A stretch of 64,000 nucleotides of DNA from NCBI GenBank assembly GCA_009801085.1, contig VNWV01000031.1, positions 62,001 through 126,000 of the forward strand. Direction: 5' to 3'. Position 1 is the stretch's first letter; each line of letters opens with the position of its first letter. The translations under genes were made by a program, and so were the position numbers. Source of the stretch: Lasiodiplodia sp. COLG20. Lineage: Eukaryota > Ascomycota > Dothideomycetes > Botryosphaeriales > Botryosphaeriaceae. A model generated the notes under the pieces. It did no database searches. It saw nothing but the letters and a program-made list of their open reading frames with translations, and was not told the DNA's origin. Positions 57,301-64,000 of this stretch are shown here, one piece after another.

Positions 57301-60288
57301 ACTCCGTGGATGCACGCAATCGGAGTTGGTTCCATTGAGACTCTGGAGCTCTTTCTCGCCAACCCTTCGACGGTCAACCTTCAGACAACCCTGAAGAAGG
57401 GCGAGACAGCTGCGCATCTAGCAGCACAATGGGGCAACGAGCAGATGGTCTTGTATTTGAAAGAACGCGGTCTAGACTTTACCTGTCTTGACGCTTCTGG
57501 CAGAACTCCGATCCATTCTTTGCTTGAGTTGAATTACAGCAAACCTTATAGCCCTGGGCGTTGCGAATACCTCCGACGGATGTTTCGGTGTCTGCTGCGA
57601 GAGGACATGCTCAACAGCCAAATGGAGTCTAGGCAGACTGTCGTGCATCTGATAGCCCAACTGGACCCTTCGTTAGGAAGACATCTTTGGCAGGACATTC
57701 ATGAAAATCAAATGTTTGATGACGCCCGAAGCCACGCTCTCACGATAGCCGACTCAGACGGAAATACCCCGTTGCATCTTCTTGTGCAGAATCTGGCTAC
57801 CCGCATACCCGTGGCTTACCAGTCTTGCAGAGGCATCGGCGCCGTGCTTGATGACGCTTGTGAATTCGTACAACTTCTATTAGTTGACAGTGGCCATGGA
57901 TCTGAACAGGTCCATTTGAGAAACTCAAGTGGATGCACGCCGGCTGTGGCGCTTGCTAGGTCCATGATTGGCATCAAAGTCCCATACTTCCATAAACAGA
58001 CTCTGTCGTACCATATTCGCCGAGTATTCAAGAGCTTGGGAAATGCCAAAAACGGACGTTGCTCCTTTGAGGAGCCTGATATGGAAGGCTGCACAGTTCT
58101 TCACTACATTGCAGGGTGTAGAACCAATTTCCCATTCAAGGAAATAACGGAATACCTTCTTGAAGGACCGATTGACATAGCTGCGAAGAATCATGCAGGC
58201 GAGTCTGCCCTTATGCGTGCGGCAAGCGGTTCGCAAGAGAACGTCGACTTCATGCGATTGCTGATTCCCTCCACGAGTTTGTTGCAATTAGAAGAAGAGG
58301 ATTCTTCTGGAGTCACATTATTGCACCAAATCTGCTCGAGAGAAAAAGAGGGAATCCAGGATCTGGTAAATGACTACCTTCTTCAGTCGATCGGCACAAG
58401 CGAAAAAAAAGATGAGCATGGTCGTATTCCACTGCATCTTGCCCCGGAAATCATTACGGATGATGCTATTGCCTCAAAGCTCATCCAGTCCGCTGATAAG
58501 ACCATCGAACTTTGTGACAATGATGGCAAAAATTGCATGTACTGGTCATGCGAACTCGGTTCTATCGCCATGATTTCAGCTTTACTAGACGTCGGGGCAA
58601 ACATTGATGCTCCTCTCGGGCCGCTATCCGAGACGGGCGCCTCAGGAAATCCACCACTATTGATTGCAGCATGCTTAGGACGGTGTGATATCGTGGATTT
58701 CCTGTTGGATAAAGGAGCATACCCGTTGATAACGGGGAAAGGAGGTTGGCAACTTCATCATTTTGCCTTCACACAGTTACCCTTGCTTCGCGTTACGCTG
58801 AAAAGGTTGACTGGATTCGATTACCGGGCTAAAGCGACTCAAGAATTTTACTTCAAGAAAAACAAATTGGAACCTGGTTTGAATATCGAGGATTCCACAA
58901 CCCTTCATGTTGCTGCAGTGAATGGAGACATGCGAGGGTTGCAGTGGCTTTTAGACGAGGGGAAATTCAACGACGCCAATACTACAACTCGGGACGGTTC
59001 CAGTCCACTAATACTCGCTGCTTTGTTTGGACATCTCAGCATATGTCGGAAGCTTATTGAACTCGGGAACCCTATTTCAAAAGCCAGACACGACGGCCGT
59101 ACAGCTCTGCATGTCGCCTGCGAATACGGTCGCTTGGAAGTTTGTAAACTTCTCATCGCCACGGACAACGATTGTGTATTCCAGGATGTTGGAGTTGAAA
59201 CACCATTAGAGATTGCGGCAAGCTATGGCCACTCTGAAATTGTTGATCTGCTCCTGAAATACGGGGCAAAGGTAACTGTTGGAGCGGAAATTAATGCCCT
59301 TAATGCTGGTTGCTACAATATCGCGTTGCGTCTTCGCAACCAACTAGCCAGAATCCACACTGCTTCAGAAAGTACGACTTTCAAGCTTAATTCCATGCGA
59401 CTGGAGGCTGCTTGCTTAGCTTTGGACGAGCCCGCACTTGTGGAAGTTCTCCAACCGGGGGCCGATCCAAACATCCGTCTGTCAAAATGTCACGCAACTC
59501 CACTGCACCTGGCTTGCCATGAAGGCTGGAAAGAAGCAGTCGAGCTGCTAGTGGAAAGAGACGCCAACATTGAGGCTGTAGATGACGGCGGAAACAGTCC
59601 CCTCATGATAGCTGTCAAGACTGCACAATGGGAATGCACAGAGCTGCTGTGTCGAAAAGGCGCTCAGATCACGACCAGAGATGAATACGGCTGGACGGTT
59701 CTCCATGGAGCGGCGGAGAAGAACGATTTGATCAGTTTGTCACACTTCCTGAAAAAAGGTGTTGAAGCAAATGTGAAGACGTACCGTGGATTTACACCTC
59801 TTCACTTTTTATCGGACCCTCAATGTGTAGATCTGCTTCTTGAACACGGCGCAGACCCTTTCATCGTAGGATCTGAAAACCACACTGTTGCATGGAGATA
59901 CTGCTATTATGAGGGTGGAGCAGCTTTGCTGAGGCGAATTTTCAGCAGCCAACCGGCAGAGAAAGTTCAGCAAGCTATCGAGACACTTAGCTGGTCGGGA
60001 AATTCGACACCGCTTTATCGGGCTGCATTCCTAGGCAACTCAGATGTTGTATCGACTCTGATAGAATACGGTGCGAAGGTAAACGGCCACTGCGGGCGTC
60101 TCGGTCCCCCTCTTCACGCAGCATTGAGACAAGGTCATGTAGAGATTGCCACTATGCTGCTGGATCATGGGGCGCGGCCTTATCGAGTTGTCCGAGATGG
60201 CGAAGAAAATGCTGGTTGGTTCTGGGAATATGGGTATGAGTTTTCTTTGCAGGGCCAGAATGGAGTTTGGGTCTCTCGTTCTTTGTAA
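54337..60288 (+). CDS. NACHT-ankyrin NLR (STAND) protein
   Basis: Predicted 1963-aa intracellular receptor-like NTPase with exons 54337-55679 and 55740-60288 (GTAAGT, phase 2). The N-terminal residues 1 to about 110 (MADPLSIAASVGGLALLARDI) match the Helo-like N-terminal domain found on fungal NLRs and linked to cell-death execution. A linker with a Gln/Lys-rich coiled coil follows. The NACHT domain has Walker A GIPGAGKS at residues 248-255 and Walker B IIVIDGLDEC at 349-358. A winged-helix-like part reads LRWIALAKRPLSAAAIAHAIS. From about residue 695 to near the C-terminus there are many ankyrin repeats (DVTPLHLACKLGFTDLVDMLL, DGYTALHEAT, DGRTALHVACEYGRLEVCKLL). In known fungi such proteins sense non-self or microbial cues; the ligand here is unknown. 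Frame is intact. Confidence 0.92.
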
Positions 60289-61536
60289 GCTCATTCGGCA
60301 TCTGTATCTTTCTTAGTAGCAAAGTCTTCTCTTGTCTAGTTAGCCTCCCGGGCGGTAATGAAGTAAAATGATGTGCTGCTGTGTCCCTTGTACTGCTAAG
60401 CCATGATTGCTTGGCAGTTTGCACGACTCCTACCATACCATCCATGGATAGAGTGGGGAGACGTTTCCTGGGCTCGGGTTTCCAGCAAACAGTGATCCTC
60501 CGATGTTCGGCGCAGCGGAGACAGTGGGTCCCGGGAGAAAATGAAACGTGCTTGGATTCGAAAAGATACAACCATAACTCTGCCTTCCTCGCAATATATG
60601 CGCCATCGGCATGGGATACAGACACTGTAGCGTGCGATGGTAGACGCTCGCAAGCGGAAGGACTTGAGGCAACATACCCGGCGATCAGGCGGGCAGAGAA
60701 TAGATAAGCAGCGCTCAACCTAGAAGGTCAATGAGAGCATGTTATCTATACGGCGAGGCCCTACTTTTCAGATGTAGAAGGTGGACTGTTTTTTATACTT
60801 GGCGCGATGATCAAACAAGCCATGTGGGGGTGTTGTAGGTAAAGGGACCGAGTGCTCCGATCCACAGTCGGTTAACCAAAAAACGTGAACTTTGGCTATT
60901 GACTCTTCCACGCTGCCACGCAAGATAGTAGCCTCGTGCAGCAGCTCAAGTGTCTCAGGGTAGAGTATTCTTCCCCGTGGTATAGTAGCAGGCTCGGGGC
61001 GGAGATTGATGCAGCTCGGGGGTAAAGAAAGCAGCGGAGTATCTCCGAGTCAGTTCACGCGGCCGGCGTGTTAAAGTATCCCCGACCACTGCCGCGCACT
61101 CTCTCCGACACACGCTCAGCCAACCAGCTGCGGGGCATCTCCCTGCGTCCGGCTGGCGAATAGCGCAGAACTCTAACCACGCGGCCTACATCTAGAGGCA
61201 GCGGATAGGCCCACGGCAATCTACGCAGCTCGCAGCGCGATTCGACGAGCCCTGCGAGAGCTGCACGCACGGCCGAGACCGGCTGCTCCCGTTACGAACT
61301 GCTGCGAGTGACGCACTACTACCCGGCGGGGGCGGGGCGGTGGCGCCCCTTGCACTCTACCCCACGCCGACGACGCTGCCATTGAAGGCCATCCCGACCC
61401 AGCTTGCCGTGTGTGAGAAGGCCCTGCTCCGCCATCGCAGACCAAAAGAATGCATTCCACATCTATATCAGTCCGCGTCGCCCGCCCCTTCGACGATGAC
61501 CGCCATTGACCACTTCCCACGATCTCCCGCAACACC
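60289..61536. other. intergenic region upstream of the monooxygenase
   Basis: About 1.25 kb with the 3' flank of the NLR and the promoter of the FAD monooxygenase. Open frames on both strands (for example 60152-60718, minus, overlapping the NLR end) are unrecognised. I see no RNA gene. Confidence 0.5.
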
Positions 61537-62974
61537 ATGGACGCCAACAAAGAATTGCGCGTCGCCATCGTCGGCTCCGGTGCGCCATCCCCAACACCAC
61601 ATTCCCACATGCCCACCACTAACCAGCAACCCACCCCCAGGCATGGGCGGCCTAACCTGCGCCCTCGCCCTCGCCCGCAAAGGCTTCCAACACATCTCCG
61701 TCTACGAAATCGCAACCAACCTCGGCTTCGTCGGCGCGGGCATCCAGCTGGCGCCGAACATGGCGCGCATCCTCGACCGGCTGGGCGTGTGGAAAGACAT
61801 CGAGGCGGAAGCGGTCGACCTGAAGGAGACGAGCATCCGGCAGGGGTCGACGGACGGCGAGCTGGCGCACGTCGACCTCAACTACATCCGCGACACGTAC
61901 GGCTACCCGCACATGGTCGGCCACCGCGCCTCGCTCGCGGGCTCGCTGTACGAGGGCTGCAAGCGCGAGAAGGCCATCACGTTCCACTTCGGGACCGTGG
62001 TGAAGGAGGTCCTGTCGTGGGGCCCGAAGCCACGGCTCGCGGCGCAGAAACGCAGCAGCGGCGGGGAGGGTGAAGGCGAGACATTCGAGATCGAAGCGGA
62101 CCTCGTCCTCGCCGCCGACGGCGTCAAGAGCGTGATCCGGGACCAAATGCTACGCGAACTCCGCATCGACGCGTCGATCGTCGACACCGGCCAAGCCGCC
62201 TACCGCATCATGCTCACCCGCGACGAGATGAAACACGACCCGGAGCTCCTCGCCCTCCTCGACAAATCCGCCGTCACGCGCTGGATCGGCGAAAAGCGGC
62301 ACATCATCGCGTACCCCGTCTCCAGCAAGAACATCTACAACCTCTCCACCGTCCAGCCGGACAAGAACTTCGCCGACGCCCCCTCCATCACCTACACGAC
62401 CAAAGGGTCCAAGGCCGAAATGCTCCGCGTCTTCGGCGATTTTTGCCCCATGATCGTGCGCATGCTCGACCTCGTCCCCGAGGGCGAGGTCTGCGAGTGG
62501 AAGCTGCGCGTCCACGCGCCTATCCCGACGTGGGTGCACGGCAGCGTCGCGCTCGTCGGCGACGCCTGCCACCCGACGCTGCCGCACCTGGCGCAGGGCG
62601 CGGCGCAGGCGATTGAGGATGCCGCTGTGCTGGGGGAGGTGCTGGCAAGGATGCCGGCGCAGGATCCGGACACGATCAACAGGACGCTGCAGGTGTATCA
62701 GCGGCTCCGGAAGGAGAGGGCGGAGACGCTGGTCGAGCTGGCGGCGGCGTCGGGGCGCGCGTTGCATCTGGGAGAGGGCGCGGCGAAGGAGGAGCGGGAT
62801 AAGCAGTTTGCGGCGCTGAAGGAGAAGAAGGGGGGCGCGGTGCCGGATAAGTGGGCGGATGCGGATGTGCAGAAGAAGATTTATGGGCATGATTGTATGG
62901 AGGTTGCGGCTGAGGAGTATGAGGGGTTGTTGAGGGGGGTCGTGGCGCAGAATGGGGTGGCGGCGGCGGCGTGA
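61537..62974 (+). CDS. FAD-dependent aromatic-ring monooxygenase (salicylate hydroxylase-like)
   Basis: Predicted 458-aa flavoprotein using NAD(P)H and O2 to hydroxylate an aromatic or related substrate. Exons 61537-61579 and 61641-62974 (phase 1) are required: splicing creates the dinucleotide motif VAIVGSGMGGLTCALAL, GxGxxG at residues 13-18. The open frame seen upstream to 61340 is an intergenic run-on. Other landmarks are GAGIQLAPNMARILDRLGV, the DG motif (LAADGVKSVIR) and the GD motif VGDACHPTLPHLAQGAAQAIEDA (Asp322). C-terminal landmarks such as EERDKQFAALKEK are less conserved. No signal peptide. The convergent neighbour is a cytochrome P450, so the two could belong to one oxidative pathway or cluster lying mostly beyond the edge. 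Confidence 0.9.
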
Positions 62975-63124
62975 GTGGAGGGGATGGTGGGTTTTGTGCA
63001 TATTGTGTACGTTTTGATATATACCGCGAGGGAGATAGACTTGACTTCTTTACAGACTTGCAGATGCTCTGTGCACTACCAGCCAGTGAACCTCTCTCGA
63101 TAGTCGCACATCACTGAAAAGAAT

Positions 63125-64000
63125 TCAATCCACCTCCCTCCTCCGCAACCTCACCACCAAACCCCCCTCCAAATCCGCAATCCCAAAACTCGTCATCGGC
63201 GGCATCCCTCCCCCTCCCCCAGCCTTCTTCTTCTTCCCCCCCTCCTCCCCATCCACCAACTCCACCCGATACCTCGCCAACACTGACGCAGCAACCTTAT
63301 TAATCTCCACGCTCGCCAAATTCCTCCCTATACACGCCCTATGCCCGGCTCCAAACGGCATCAGCAACTTCATCCTCTCCGCAACCGCTCCTCCTCCTTC
63401 TCCCCCTTTCCCCCCTCCACCACCCAACCACCTCTCCGGCACAAATCTCTCCAACTCCCACCCAAAAACCGCCGGATCATGATGCAACGCATGATTCGTC
63501 ACGCTCACGTCCGTCCCGCCGGGTACCCTCGCCCCCGCCACCAGCGCTACACCACCCGGCACGACGCGCATCAGCGGCATGGTGAAGACCGGGTTGATGC
63601 GCAGCGTCTCGGTCACGGCGGCGGCGAGGTACTTTGCCCGCGTGGCATGCGTCGTCGCGGCGTAGGGGATGCATCCACTCCCCCCTGCCTCCCTTCCACC
63701 TTCACCTCCACCTCGACCGCCGCCGCCGCCGCCACCGCCGCGCCCGGCGCCGGCCAACACCTCGTCCTCGAGCTTAGCCAGCGTCTGCGGGTTGTGCAGC
63801 AGGTGCCAGAACAGCAGGGTGATGGTGGCGGCGGTGGTGTGGGAGCCGGCGATGATGAAGCCGAAGGCCTCGGTTTGGATGTCGACGACGTCGAGGCCCG
63901 CGGCCTCTGGGTCGTTTTCGTAGGAGGAGATGAGTTTGGCGAGGAGGTCGCGGCGGGAAGGGTCGGGGTGGGACAGGCGGTGGGTTATGCGGTCGATTGC
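63125..64000 (-). CDS. cytochrome P450, C-terminal part (gene continues past the window)
   Basis: The last 291 codons of a P450 are read from the window edge (codon boundary at 64000) to the stop at 63125. The I-helix oxygen-binding motif is AGSHTT (within GFIIAGSHTTAATITLLF). The K-helix ExxR appears as ETLR, followed by PERW, and the heme loop is PFGAGHRACIGRNLA, whose Cys binds heme. Between the I and K helices is a Gly-rich insertion (GRGGGGGGGGRGGG near 63700-63750) not typical of the family. The N-terminus and membrane anchor are outside the window. It is convergent with the FAD monooxygenase. Subfamily cannot be set from this part. Confidence 0.9.
   Translation of the reverse strand, partial: AIDRITHRLSHPDPSRRDLLAKLISSYENDPEAAGLDVVDIQTEAFGFIIAGSHTTAATITLLFWHLLHNPQTLAKLEDEVLAGAGRGGGGGGGGRGGGEGGREAGGSGCIPYAATTHATRAKYLAAAVTETLRINPVFTMPLMRVVPGGVALVAGARVPGGTDVSVTNHALHHDPAVFGWELERFVPERWLGGGGGKGGEGGGAVAERMKLLMPFGAGHRACIGRNLASVEINKVAASVLARYRVELVDGEEGGKKKKAGGGGGMPPMTSFGIADLEGGLVVRLRRREVD

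Noticed and set aside
61340..61536. Upstream extension of the monooxygenase frame
   Set aside because: The extension lacks the nucleotide-binding motif; using the ATG at 61537 and the 61-base intron creates the full GxGxxG motif, so the extension is untranslated flank plus intron.
1..64000. CRISPR arrays, bacterial operons or integrated viral genes
   Set aside because: No regularly spaced repeats, Shine-Dalgarno-led operons or viral protein motifs were seen; all well-supported genes are fungal in structure.

Overview
The window is nuclear DNA of a filamentous ascomycete (Pezizomycotina). The evidence is many short introns (about 45-170 bases) with GTRNGT donors, CTAAC/CTGAC-type branch points and YAG acceptors; several HET-domain genes; a fungal NACHT-ankyrin NLR; BYS1, F-box and fungal-rhodopsin genes; and C-to-T-type nonsense changes resembling repeat-induced point mutation (RIP). 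Species cannot be fixed from sequence alone. I found no rRNA, tRNA or CRISPR array.

Layout. 0.4-2.6 kb: HET gene (-). 3.4-4.4 kb: Cys-rich single-pass surface protein (-). 5.3-6.7 kb: GH5 mannanase-like enzyme (+). 7.0-8.9 kb: seven-exon protein with ubiquitin-like domain and zinc ribbon (-). 9.6-10.8 kb: decayed HET remnant cut by a MITE. 11.0-12.7 kb: GH71 alpha-1,3-glucanase with GPI signal (-). 13.5-14.7 kb: secreted Ser/Thr/Asn-rich protein (-). 16.9-19.1 kb: HET gene (+). 20.7-26.8 kb: a divergent pair, 4CL-like adenylate-forming enzyme (-) and TmpA-type membrane flavoprotein (+), matching the afeA-tmpA conidiation-signal locus known from Aspergillus. 28.0-29.2 kb: serine beta-lactamase-like hydrolase (-). 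30.3-33.4 kb: ten-exon F-box gene (+). 33.6-34.2 kb: BYS1 protein (-). 34.4-35.6 kb: diverged duplication, one copy carrying a second MITE. 35.7-43.8 kb: three HET genes (one with an in-frame stop) around a RIP-like pseudogene of the Cys-rich surface gene. 44.2 kb: third MITE. 47.2-51.2 kb: fungal-rhodopsin 7TM protein (+) facing a 724-aa membrane protein (-). 54.3-60.3 kb: 1963-aa NACHT-ankyrin NLR (+). 61.5-64.0 kb: FAD monooxygenase (+) facing a cytochrome P450 that runs off the edge (-).

Two themes stand out. First, the window is dense in allorecognition/immune-type genes (five HET genes, one HET remnant, one NLR, one ULD protein) mixed with MITEs, a duplication and decayed genes, as expected of a fast-evolving accessory region. 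Second, a GC-rich, orderly afeA-tmpA locus sits inside it and probably makes a developmental signal. Gene models were built by hand from splice sites and reading phase. Where phases close exactly across all introns (ULD, GH71, afeA, F-box, 7TM, membrane protein, NLR, monooxygenase) I trust the exon borders.
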